A DNA stretch of 53,436 bases, from assembly GCA_020627655.1 (NCBI GenBank), contig JAHDGM010000016.1:1-53436 (forward strand). The letters are read 5' to 3'. A program made the position numbers and the translations under genes. Every line of letters starts with the position of its first letter. The stretch's first letter is position 1. Source of the stretch: Hellea sp. (lineage in GTDB: Bacteria; Pseudomonadota; Alphaproteobacteria; Caulobacterales; Maricaulaceae). Positions 46,922-53,436 of this stretch are shown piece by piece. A model generated the notes under the pieces. That model saw nothing but the letters and a program-made list of their open reading frames with translations. It searched no databases and had not been told where the DNA came from.

Positions 46922-47605
46922 ATGCCTGATCATGCCCATATCCGTCACTGGGTATTCGATTTGGATAATACACTTTATTCTGGCGACGCAGAATTTTTCA
47001 AACAAATCGACAAGAAAATGACCACTTTTATAAGTGATTACCTGAAGCTCGATCCACCCGATGCCCGCAAAGTTCAAAAAGATTATCTTGCGGAATATGG
47101 CACATCACTATCGGGTTTGATGGCTGTGCACGGCATGGATCCTGCGCCGTTTCTGGAGTTTGTCCATGATGTGGATTTGAGTCCGCTTACGCCCTGCCCG
47201 CATCTCCCCAGCGCAATTGCGGCCCTGCCCGGCAAGAAATATATATTTACCAATGGGTCTCAAGCTCATGCCAAAAATGTCGGTGAGCACCTGGGTGTCT
47301 ATGATCTATTTGACGGCGTATTCGGGATCGAAGATGTCGATTATGTCCCCAAGCCTAAACGCTCACCTTATATAAAGTTTTGCGACGTTTTTGATATTGA
47401 TCCCAAGGCGGCGATCATGTTCGAAGACAGCGTCCGTAATCTTGAAGTACCAAAATATATGGGCATGTCCACAGTCCTTGTGACCAGCGACGCAGATTGG
47501 AGTCATGAACCAGAACATGCCAGGCCCGCTGGACCTGGTAGCGGCGCAGACTGGGTGGATCACATGACCGGAAATCTTGCCGGCTGGCTGACCAGTACAA
47601 CTTAA
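46922..47605 (+). CDS. HAD-superfamily pyrimidine 5'-nucleotidase
   Basis: 227 aa. HAD motif I HWVFDLDNTLY with nucleophile aspartate near residue 12, motif II FTNGSQAHA, motif III KPKRSPYIKFCD and motif IV IMFEDSVRNLEVPK. The layout matches SDT1/pyrimidine 5'-nucleotidase proteins, which often follow argB in alphaproteobacteria. It would dephosphorylate pyrimidine mononucleotides, with possible roles in other HAD substrates. Starts 2 nt after the DUF1036 gene. Confidence 0.88.
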   Translation: MPDHAHIRHWVFDLDNTLYSGDAEFFKQIDKKMTTFISDYLKLDPPDARKVQKDYLAEYGTSLSGLMAVHGMDPAPFLEFVHDVDLSPLTPCPHLPSAIAALPGKKYIFTNGSQAHAKNVGEHLGVYDLFDGVFGIEDVDYVPKPKRSPYIKFCDVFDIDPKAAIMFEDSVRNLEVPKYMGMSTVLVTSDADWSHEPEHARPAGPGSGADWVDHMTGNLAGWLTSTT

Positions 47606-47660
47606 CGCTATCAGCTTGCCGAGACTTGACCCGGCCCCGCGTCATCCCTAACTAAGCGCC

Positions 47661-48179
47661 ATGGCAATTAGAGAAATATTGACGGTTCCAAATTCGATCC
47701 TCAAACAGGTTTCAAAACCTGTCGAGGCAGTGACTGATGAAACTCGGGCATTGATGGACGACATGTTGGAAACCATGTACGCCGCGCCCGGTATAGGCCT
47801 GGCCGCGGTTCAGATCGGCGTACCCATTAACGTGATCGTTATGGATCTGGCAAAAGACGACGAAGAACCAGCACCCAAATATTTTATTAATCCGGAGATT
47901 CTGGAGCTGGATGAAGAATTTATTCCCTATGATGAAGGCTGCCTGTCTATTCCAGACGTGTTTGACACTGTTGACAGGCCAAAGCGCTGTAAGCTGACCT
48001 ATCTGGACTATAACGGCGAAAAGGTAACGGAATGGGCTGAAGGACTTTATGCCGTCTGCATTCAGCACGAAATGGACCATCTTAAAGGTATCGTCTTTAT
48101 TGATCATCTTTCGCGCCTGAAACGAGAACGCGCTATCAAAAAAGTTCAAAAGGCCGAAAAGCTGAAAGCGACAGGATAG
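47661..48179 (+). CDS. def: Peptide deformylase
   Basis: 172 aa metallopeptidase removing formyl from nascent N-formylmethionine. Motif 1 GIGLAAVQ at 44-51, motif 2 EGCLS with metal ligand C94, motif 3 QHEMDH with H136, catalytic E137 and H140. Translated just ahead of fmt (4-nt gap), a normal def-fmt pair. Confidence 0.97.
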   Translation: MAIREILTVPNSILKQVSKPVEAVTDETRALMDDMLETMYAAPGIGLAAVQIGVPINVIVMDLAKDDEEPAPKYFINPEILELDEEFIPYDEGCLSIPDVFDTVDRPKRCKLTYLDYNGEKVTEWAEGLYAVCIQHEMDHLKGIVFIDHLSRLKRERAIKKVQKAEKLKATG

Positions 48180-48183
48180 GCCC

Positions 48184-49101
48184 ATGACCCTACGGGTTGT
48201 CTTCATGGGAACACCGGAATTTGCGGTGCCAAGTCTGTCTGAAATTTTATCCAGTGGTTACGAGGTTGTGCGAGTTTACACACAGCCGCCACGCAAAGCC
48301 GGGCGCGGGCAAAAGCTGAGCAAAAGCCCTGTTCATCAATTTGCCGAAATTATGGGGCTCGATGTTCATACACCCGAAAAGTTTCGTAAATCATCCGTCA
48401 TTGATGTTCTGGAGAATTTAGAGGCCGATGTGGCATGTGTGGTTGCATATGGTCAGATCCTCCCACAACGCGCGCTTAACGCCCCTCAATATGGGTGTTT
48501 GAATCTTCATGCTTCCCTATTGCCGAGATGGCGCGGCGCGGCCCCGGTTCAGCGGGCGATCATGGCCGGTGACACACAAACTGCGTGCCAGATCATGCAA
48601 ATGGCCAAAGGGCTTGATACAGGCGATATTCTGTTGTCCGAAATCGTGGATATCCGGCCTGACGATACTGCCGGTATATTATTCGGACGCCTCGCGGGCA
48701 TAGGCGCCGGAATGTGGCCCAGAACTCTCGCAGCGCTGTCACGCGGCGGACTTGTCCCTACCCCGCAAGAAGGCGAACCGGTTTATGCCCACAAAATTGA
48801 TAAGAGCGAAGCCCGCATTGATTGGACCCGTTCAGCCCATGAGCTGGATTGTCATATTCGCGGTCTAAATCCATTTCCAGGCGCTTGGTGCGAACTGGAT
48901 AATAAACGCCTTAAGATCCATAAAGCCAGTATTGAGGAGAGCAGCGGAAAACCCGGCCAAGCCCTGGATGACAGTCTGTTAATCGCATGCGGTGAGAAGG
49001 CTTTACGTATCACAGAATTACAACCTGCCGGGAAACCCAAGATGAAAGCTGAAGCCTATATACAGGGCCGCCCTATTCCTAAAGGCACGATGCTTAATTG
49101 A
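48184..49101 (+). CDS. fmt: Methionyl-tRNA formyltransferase
   Basis: 305 aa. Formylates initiator Met-tRNA using 10-formyl-tetrahydrofolate. Features: [49 protein letters not shown] (formyl transfer site), [12 protein letters not shown] and the C-terminal oligonucleotide-binding domain with [10 protein letters not shown]. The SD is part of the upstream def end. truA follows after one base. Confidence 0.97.
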   Translation: MTLRVVFMGTPEFAVPSLSEILSSGYEVVRVYTQPPRKAGRGQKLSKSPVHQFAEIMGLDVHTPEKFRKSSVIDVLENLEADVACVVAYGQILPQRALNAPQYGCLNLHASLLPRWRGAAPVQRAIMAGDTQTACQIMQMAKGLDTGDILLSEIVDIRPDDTAGILFGRLAGIGAGMWPRTLAALSRGGLVPTPQEGEPVYAHKIDKSEARIDWTRSAHELDCHIRGLNPFPGAWCELDNKRLKIHKASIEESSGKPGQALDDSLLIACGEKALRITELQPAGKPKMKAEAYIQGRPIPKGTMLN

Positions 49102-49102
49102 T

Positions 49103-49840
49103 ATGCCGCGCTACAAGCTCACCATAGAATATGACGGCGGGCCATATAGCGGATGGCAATGGCAAGACCATGCGCCCAGTGTTCAGGGCGCGGTTGAAGA
49201 AGCTGTAGAAAAACTAAACGGCGAAGCTGCACTGGTTTATGGATCAGGCCGAACCGATGCAGGTGTTCATGCACTTGCACAAGTTGCTCATGTGGATTTC
49301 GTTAAAGATCTACGAGATGACAAAGTCCGAGACGCGCTCAACTATCATCTTGGCGAGCATCCTGTGACCATATTGAACGCGGAAAAAGTCAGCGATGATT
49401 TTCATGCCCGCTTTGACGCGGTTCAGCGCGATTATCTTTATCGCATACTCCCGCGCAGACCTAAACTAACTCTGGATCGCGGACGGGTTTGGCGCGTGCC
49501 TTACAAAATCGATGCCGACACCATGCATAGCGCAGCGCAGGTCTTGGTCGGAAAACATGATTTCACGACGTTTCGCGACACGCAGTGCCAATCAAAATCG
49601 CCGGTTAAAACACTGAATGCGATCTCAGTGAGCCAAGTCGCAGAAGAGGTCCACATCCGGGTACAAGCACAAAGCTTTCTACATAAACAAGTCCGCTCTA
49701 TTACGGGTTCCTTAAATGAGGTCGGGCGCGGACGATGGAGCAAAGCGGATTTGAAACTTGCTCTTGAGGCCTGCGACCGGACTATGTGCGGACCTGTAGC
49801 ACCGCCAGAGGGTTTGTATTTGGTAAGGGTTTCCTATTAA
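49103..49840 (+). CDS. truA: tRNA pseudouridine synthase A (38-40)
   Basis: 245 aa. Modifies U38-U40 in the anticodon arm. Starts with [18 protein letters not shown], catalytic aspartate D52 in [17 protein letters not shown], then [15 protein letters not shown] and [14 protein letters not shown] near the end. ATG 49103 is separated from the fmt stop by one base. Completes the def-fmt-truA cluster; dapE, a frequent neighbour, is not seen. Confidence 0.97.
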   Translation: MPRYKLTIEYDGGPYSGWQWQDHAPSVQGAVEEAVEKLNGEAALVYGSGRTDAGVHALAQVAHVDFVKDLRDDKVRDALNYHLGEHPVTILNAEKVSDDFHARFDAVQRDYLYRILPRRPKLTLDRGRVWRVPYKIDADTMHSAAQVLVGKHDFTTFRDTQCQSKSPVKTLNAISVSQVAEEVHIRVQAQSFLHKQVRSITGSLNEVGRGRWSKADLKLALEACDRTMCGPVAPPEGLYLVRVSY

Positions 49841-49849
49841 ACTAGGCTT

Positions 49850-50497
49850 ATGCAAAGCGATGACCACCAGAGCCCTGAGCCTCAAAAAGTGAAGCCTGCC
49901 AAGCGAGTTTCTTGGGCTCCGACAGTTAAGTGGATTGCCATATGCCTGACCATGCTCATGTTCACGGCCATCTTATATAAAGCTTACAGAATTACGACTG
50001 CCCCCGTTAGAGGGGTAAACGCAGCCGTCGAAACAGTCACAGATCGTCTGGCTATTGATATTAAAAAAGAACGATCCTTTGGCCAGCTCGCTGAAGAGGC
50101 CTTTACGGCGCTGGAGCAATATCCGGTTCAAGAACAGGCTACAGCCAATGAGCGCCTAATGTGGGCTCAGAGCCTGCGCGGCAGCAATAAGCGGGTTTGC
50201 CGCCTGAACATCAATTTCGGTCAAAATCTGGTCCCTGTTTATGCCGCAGCCAATAACAAATCCTATGCAACGGCTAAAGCCGTTGGGTCCAAAGAAGGCC
50301 GCATAATCCGGACTCATATTCTTACCAAGGGACGCGCTGTTGATCTTAGAGCTTATTGGGACCACACAGATAAAAATTGGAAAATGCGCTGGCGGCGGCT
50401 CACATTTGGAAAACCTCTCAATGACGAAACAGCGCAAAACACACTTCGTAAAATTCTTGCGGATATACCTGAACGCTGTAAAACTAATGCAGATTAA
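49850..50497 (+). CDS. Membrane-anchored protein of unknown function, paralog A
   Basis: 215 aa with one membrane segment at about 25-45 (WIAICLTMLMFTAILYKAY). The rest, about 65-212, is a soluble domain with SFGQLAEEAFTALEQ, RVCRLNINFGQNLVPVYAAANNKSYATAKAVGSKEGRIIR (by position about 120-158), then WKMRWRRLTFGKPLNDETAQ and a final IPERC. The orientation suggests a periplasmic C-terminal domain, but this is not certain. I do not recognise the family. The same layout recurs in the following gene, so the pair arose by duplication. Starts 9 nt after truA. Confidence 0.75.
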   Translation: MQSDDHQSPEPQKVKPAKRVSWAPTVKWIAICLTMLMFTAILYKAYRITTAPVRGVNAAVETVTDRLAIDIKKERSFGQLAEEAFTALEQYPVQEQATANERLMWAQSLRGSNKRVCRLNINFGQNLVPVYAAANNKSYATAKAVGSKEGRIIRTHILTKGRAVDLRAYWDHTDKNWKMRWRRLTFGKPLNDETAQNTLRKILADIPERCKTNAD

Positions 50498-50515
50498 ACA
50501 TATCTTGGGGATGAT

Positions 50516-51277
50516 ATGAACGACGAAACAGATCCAACTGAAGCTCATGAATCGGCTCCGACAAAAAAGAATCCGATAACATCCAGTTTGGATAAAGCTG
50601 CAGATATGGCGGATAAGGCTGGCGGCACACTTGAAAATGCTCAAGGTGCCTTTAGCGCCATTAAATGGATCGGAATTTCCATTGTCTGCCTCACTATCTT
50701 GGCTGTTTTATGGGCCGGATATAAAATTTTCTACAAACCGGCTGCAATGGTCGGCGATGCTGCTGGCAGTGTAGCGGAAGCCGTTGGCGACGGCGCCGGT
50801 GCTGTCAAAGACAGTGCCAGCAGCGTTATTAATCGACTGCTTATCCCAAGCGGTAATCAGAAGGCTCTCAACAAACTGTCTGAAGATGCATTTACTGTTC
50901 TCAATAATATGGCTGAAACAAAACCTGAAGGTCTAAAAGACCGTATGTTTCGACGCACAAATTTCAGTGATAGTGAAGGCCGGATTTGCAAACTCACCCT
51001 AAACTTTGGCACAGGTGATATTCCGGCTTACGCTGCAGCGGATAACAAAGCCCATGCCACTTCAAAATCGCTTGGCTCAACAGATGACCGCCTCATCCGC
51101 TTGGTCATAAGAGCAGACAAGGACGATATACCGCTCAACACTTTATGGGATGAAGAGGCAAAAATCTGGCAAATGAAGTGGAAAAAAACCACCGTCAAAA
51201 AACCCATGAGCGATGAGATCGCCGAAGAGCGTATTGTGGATATGCTAAGCGCTATTTCCAAGCAATGCGGTACATAA
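50516..51277 (+). CDS. Membrane-anchored protein of unknown function, paralog B
   Basis: 253 aa, paralog of the preceding protein. One membrane segment at about 55-75 (GISIVCLTILAVLWAGYK), then a Gly/Ala/Asp-rich helix (AAGSVAEAVGDGAGAVKDS) that paralog A lacks. The soluble domain matches paralog A block by block: LSEDAFTVLNNM, RICKLTLNFGTGDIPAYAAADNKAHATSKSLGSTDDRLIR, WQMKWKKTTVKKPMSDE and a terminal cysteine (ISKQC). The shared cysteine pair (RxCxL and the final C) may form a disulfide. The gap to paralog A is 18 nt and to the next gene 10 nt, so the three are probably cotranscribed. No function recognised. Confidence 0.75.
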   Translation: MNDETDPTEAHESAPTKKNPITSSLDKAADMADKAGGTLENAQGAFSAIKWIGISIVCLTILAVLWAGYKIFYKPAAMVGDAAGSVAEAVGDGAGAVKDSASSVINRLLIPSGNQKALNKLSEDAFTVLNNMAETKPEGLKDRMFRRTNFSDSEGRICKLTLNFGTGDIPAYAAADNKAHATSKSLGSTDDRLIRLVIRADKDDIPLNTLWDEEAKIWQMKWKKTTVKKPMSDEIAEERIVDMLSAISKQCGT

Positions 51278-51287
51278 TCCCAATAAC

Positions 51288-51908
51288 ATGACCGAGCCTC
51301 GTGGCCTTATCATAACAGGCATCCTTACGCAGGCACACATCAAACTGCCTGAAGGGATTAATTCACTTGTTCTTTTAAGTCCTTATGATCCTGAATTCTG
51401 GGATGTTTTTACAGCCTCATCTGAATTTCAGGATGGAAAGCCCCACCCCATGGATCGCTGGTCGAGACGAGTCATAACTCAATGTAGCAAGCAAATGGGT
51501 GGGACAGCTTTTTTTCCATTTGACGGACCGCCTTTTCATCCATTTCAAGATTGGGCCAAGGCCAGCGGTCAGGCTTTCACCTCGCCTATCGGGCTGCTGG
51601 TTCATAGCAGTGCTGGACTATTGATATCCTATAGAGGCGCCATAGGTTTCACTGAAGAAATGGAGGCCATAAGTCCTGCTGAAAACCCATGCGATAGCTG
51701 TAATGAAAAACCCTGTCTTAACGCCTGTCCTGTAGAAGCCTTTAGTGATGGTGTGTATAACGTAACAGCCTGCAAGACAGATTTGGAAAAGCCTCATAAT
51801 CATTGCCTGCAAACGGGCTGTGCAGCAAGACTGGCCTGCCCTATCAGCCAAGCTTTCGATTACAATCCAGAACGCCTGTCATTTCACATGCAGGATTTTA
51901 GGTCCTAA
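51288..51908 (+). CDS. 4Fe-4S cluster protein
   Basis: 206 aa. The first 130 residues have no motif I recognise (SPYDPEFW, RWSRRVITQCSKQMGG, FFPFDGPPFHPFQDW). Residues about 135-190 carry two cysteine groups: CDSCNEKPCLNACPVEAF (ferredoxin-like CxxCxxxxCxxxCP) and CLQTGCAARLACP. Together these could hold one or two 4Fe-4S clusters. The arrangement resembles the C-terminal ferredoxin part of QueG-like reductases without the cobalamin domain, so I call it only an iron-sulfur protein. Last of the plus-strand run; convergent with msrA. Confidence 0.75.
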   Translation: MTEPRGLIITGILTQAHIKLPEGINSLVLLSPYDPEFWDVFTASSEFQDGKPHPMDRWSRRVITQCSKQMGGTAFFPFDGPPFHPFQDWAKASGQAFTSPIGLLVHSSAGLLISYRGAIGFTEEMEAISPAENPCDSCNEKPCLNACPVEAFSDGVYNVTACKTDLEKPHNHCLQTGCAARLACPISQAFDYNPERLSFHMQDFRS

Positions 51909-51918
51909 AGCAACCTGC

Positions 51919-52545
51919 CTATCGCTTTCCCCAAAGCCTTTGCACAGTTCGATCACGCTGACACCCTTTGCGGTACCGATTATAATGCGCAGGATTCTTT
52001 TTATAGTAATCCTGATGATAAGTTTCAGCGACATAAAACTTAGCTGCAGGCAATACAGGCGTTACGATATCTGCTTTAAATGGCTTGGTCGCTATAATAT
52101 TTTGTTTAGAGGCTCTGGCCTGTTCAATCTGATCCGGGCGCACAAAAATAGCTGTGCGGTAACTCTCGCCCTTATCGCAAAACTGACCATTTGGATCCGT
52201 TGGATCAATATGCACCCAGAAATATTCCAGCAGCTCATCATATGAAACTTTACTTGGGTCATAGGTAACCTCAATGGCTTCATAATGCCCCGTATTATTA
52301 TAGCTCACAGATTTGTAACTGGGATTATCTGTTCTGCCGCCCGTATAGCCAGACACAGCTTCAATCACGCCGGGTAATTTTTCAAAATCAGATTCAATGC
52401 ACCAAAAACAACCCCCGGCAAAGATCGCCGTATCCGTTGGCCCATTCTGTTTAATAGAAACATCATCCATGGATGGGCTGGGCGTTTGCGCATCAGCACA
52501 GGCTGTCATTAAGATCAAAGTCGTTAGAGCTATAAATTTTTTCAT
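51919..52545 (-). CDS. msrA: Peptide methionine sulfoxide reductase MsrA, lipoprotein form
   Basis: 208 aa. Active site GCFWC with catalytic C46, followed by SDFEKLPGVIEAVSGYTGG, GHYEAIEVTYDP, YFWVHIDPTDPNGQFCDKG and YRTAIF. The N terminus ends in MTACADAQ, a lipoprotein signal with Cys16, so the enzyme is exported, where it repairs oxidised methionine in envelope proteins. No MsrB domain is fused. Divergent from the DUF1905 gene over 63 bp. Confidence 0.94.
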   Translation of the reverse strand: MKKFIALTTLILMTACADAQTPSPSMDDVSIKQNGPTDTAIFAGGCFWCIESDFEKLPGVIEAVSGYTGGRTDNPSYKSVSYNNTGHYEAIEVTYDPSKVSYDELLEYFWVHIDPTDPNGQFCDKGESYRTAIFVRPDQIEQARASKQNIIATKPFKADIVTPVLPAAKFYVAETYHQDYYKKNPAHYNRYRKGCQRDRTVQRLWGKR

Positions 52546-52608
52546 ACAGCTTCCATAATCAGATACTCACTCACAGACAAATCACATTTATGGGATATAT
52601 ACGGATCA

Positions 52609-52911
52609 ATGATTGATTTGGATTTTACATTCACGGGACAAATTTGGGAGTGGAAGGGCAAAGGTTCCTGGCACTTCATCACCCTGCCTGAAGATATTTC
52701 GGCTGACATAAAATCATTTACCCGGCACCGTAAAACAAGTTTTGGCTCGGTCCGCGTTAAAGTCAAAATCGGTGAAACCGAGTGGCTCACATCTTTATTT
52801 CCCGACAAAAAGCGGGGCGCATATCTGTTACCGGTGAAAGCCAGCGCCAGAAAAACTGAAAACATTAACAGCGGTGACTGCCCCCTAGTGATGATTTCCG
52901 TCGCAGTTTAG
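52609..52911 (+). CDS. DUF1905 domain protein
   Basis: 100 aa, a free-standing DUF1905 beta-barrel: DFTFTGQIWEWKGKGSWHFI at the start, RHRKTSFGSVRVKVKIGETEW and TSLFPDKKRGAYLLPVKASARK. In other bacteria this domain is often fused to a YdeI/bacteriocin-protection domain, absent here. Function unknown. Confidence 0.88.
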   Translation: MIDLDFTFTGQIWEWKGKGSWHFITLPEDISADIKSFTRHRKTSFGSVRVKVKIGETEWLTSLFPDKKRGAYLLPVKASARKTENINSGDCPLVMISVAV

Positions 52912-53006
52912 ACCTGAACAAACCCAGCGTATGAGTCACAGAATATACAATAGGGTGCCCTTTCTAATATTATTATGATATGCAATTTTGAGCATAGGAG
53001 AAGATC

Positions 53007-53436
53007 ATGGAACAAATGCAAGGCCTTGACGCGGCGTTCGTCGCACTTGAACAGCCCTCAAGCCCCGTCCACATCGGGTCTTTATTGATATATGATCCCG
53101 CTACGGCCCCAGGCGAGTTTGTACGTTTCAAAGATATTCTTTCATTCATCGAGGATCGTTTACAGCTTTCAAAAACACTTCGTCAGAAAATGGTCAAAGT
53201 TCCCTTCGGAATCGACTATCCTTACTGGGTTCAGGATATTGATTTTGATTTGGAATACCATGTTCGCCACGTTGCTTTGCCAAAACCTGGTGATTGGCGA
53301 CAGCTCTGCATCCTGGCAGCTCGTATTTTTGCCCGCCCTCTTGATTTGTCCCGCCCCCCCTGGGAAATCACTGTGAGGCCGTGATTCAATACCCGGCATG
53401 CCCAAAGGCGCCTATGCCAGGTTCACGGCGATTGAT
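53007..53436 (+). pseudogene. Wax ester synthase/diacylglycerol acyltransferase, 5' part, frameshifted and cut by window end
   Basis: The first 120 codons match WS/DGAT N termini: MQGLDAAFVALEQPSSPVHIGSL, FVRFKDILSFIEDRL, RQKMVKVPFGIDYPYW, DFDLEYHVRHVALPKPGDW and ARPLDLSRPPWEITV. After VRP a stop (TGA at 53382-53384) ends the frame, yet shifted by one the DNA reads GRDSIPGMPKGAYARFTAID to the last base, exactly the expected continuation before the catalytic HHxxxDG. Loss of two G's in GTG-GAG-GGC-CGT would explain it. ATG 53007 has AGGAG upstream. It could be a true pseudogene or a sequencing/assembly error near a contig end. The acyltransferase makes wax esters or triacylglycerols. Confidence 0.82.

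Noticed and set aside
1-53436. Searched for CRISPR repeats, insertion sequences, integrases and toxin-antitoxin pairs
   Set aside because: No spaced direct repeats, transposase-like protein or small TA gene pair was seen.

Overview
This window is chromosomal DNA from an alphaproteobacterium of moderate GC content. The ribosomal-protein/RNase P block rpmH-rnpA-yidC-engB-argB, a DUF2794 gene and a def-fmt-truA cluster all fit that class. Genus cannot be assigned from the sequence alone. There is no CRISPR array, phage, insertion sequence or integrase. Only two gene-free stretches reach 300 bases (15246-15545 and 24517-24988).

Layout. 1-4371 (minus): tRNA-Leu(GAG), then pccB - a GIY-YIG protein - pccA, a propionyl-CoA carboxylase operon with an unexpected nuclease-like gene inside. 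4569-9915 (plus): secreted EF-hand protein, a large ImpA-type metalloprotease lipoprotein and a SulP anion transporter. 9912-11030 (minus): PA0069-type radical SAM protein. 11242-15245 (plus): methylmalonyl-CoA mutase, which continues the propionyl-CoA route to succinyl-CoA, and an M49-like peptidase lipoprotein. 15546-24198: an exopolysaccharide locus with initiating glycosylphosphotransferase, flippase, two GT2 glycosyltransferases and a deacetylase in one translationally coupled operon, followed by divergent PCP (GumC/Wzz type) and OPX (Wza type) export genes; no polymerase gene is visible. 24211-29426 (minus): Sel1 protein, pnp, rpsO, truB and rbfA, with an antisense lipoprotein gene between truB and rbfA. 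29536-34566 (minus): a DUF11-like secreted protein and then a polyhydroxyalkanoate locus (phaC, phaZ, phasin, TetR regulator, with a second basic phasin upstream) whose synthase and depolymerase look like the Pseudomonas medium-chain-length type. 34684-41768: assorted housekeeping genes plus a candidate small RNA at about 38099-38238. 41930-51908 (plus): rpmH-rnpA-yidC-engB-argB-DUF1036 protein-nucleotidase-def-fmt-truA, two paralogous membrane proteins and an iron-sulfur protein. 51919-53436: msrA, DUF1905 and the start of a wax ester synthase/DGAT gene that appears frameshifted and runs off the window.

How the parts fit. Carbon storage and acyl-CoA metabolism recur: propionyl-CoA carboxylase and methylmalonyl-CoA mutase, a class II-like PHA synthase/depolymerase with two phasins, a hydroxyacyl-CoA-type SDR, and a wax ester synthase. 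Surface biology is the second theme: exopolysaccharide, two secreted zinc peptidases and several lipoproteins. The most noteworthy items are the class II-type pha locus outside Pseudomonas, the orphan structured RNA with repeated UCCCA segments, and the GIY-YIG gene between pccB and pccA.
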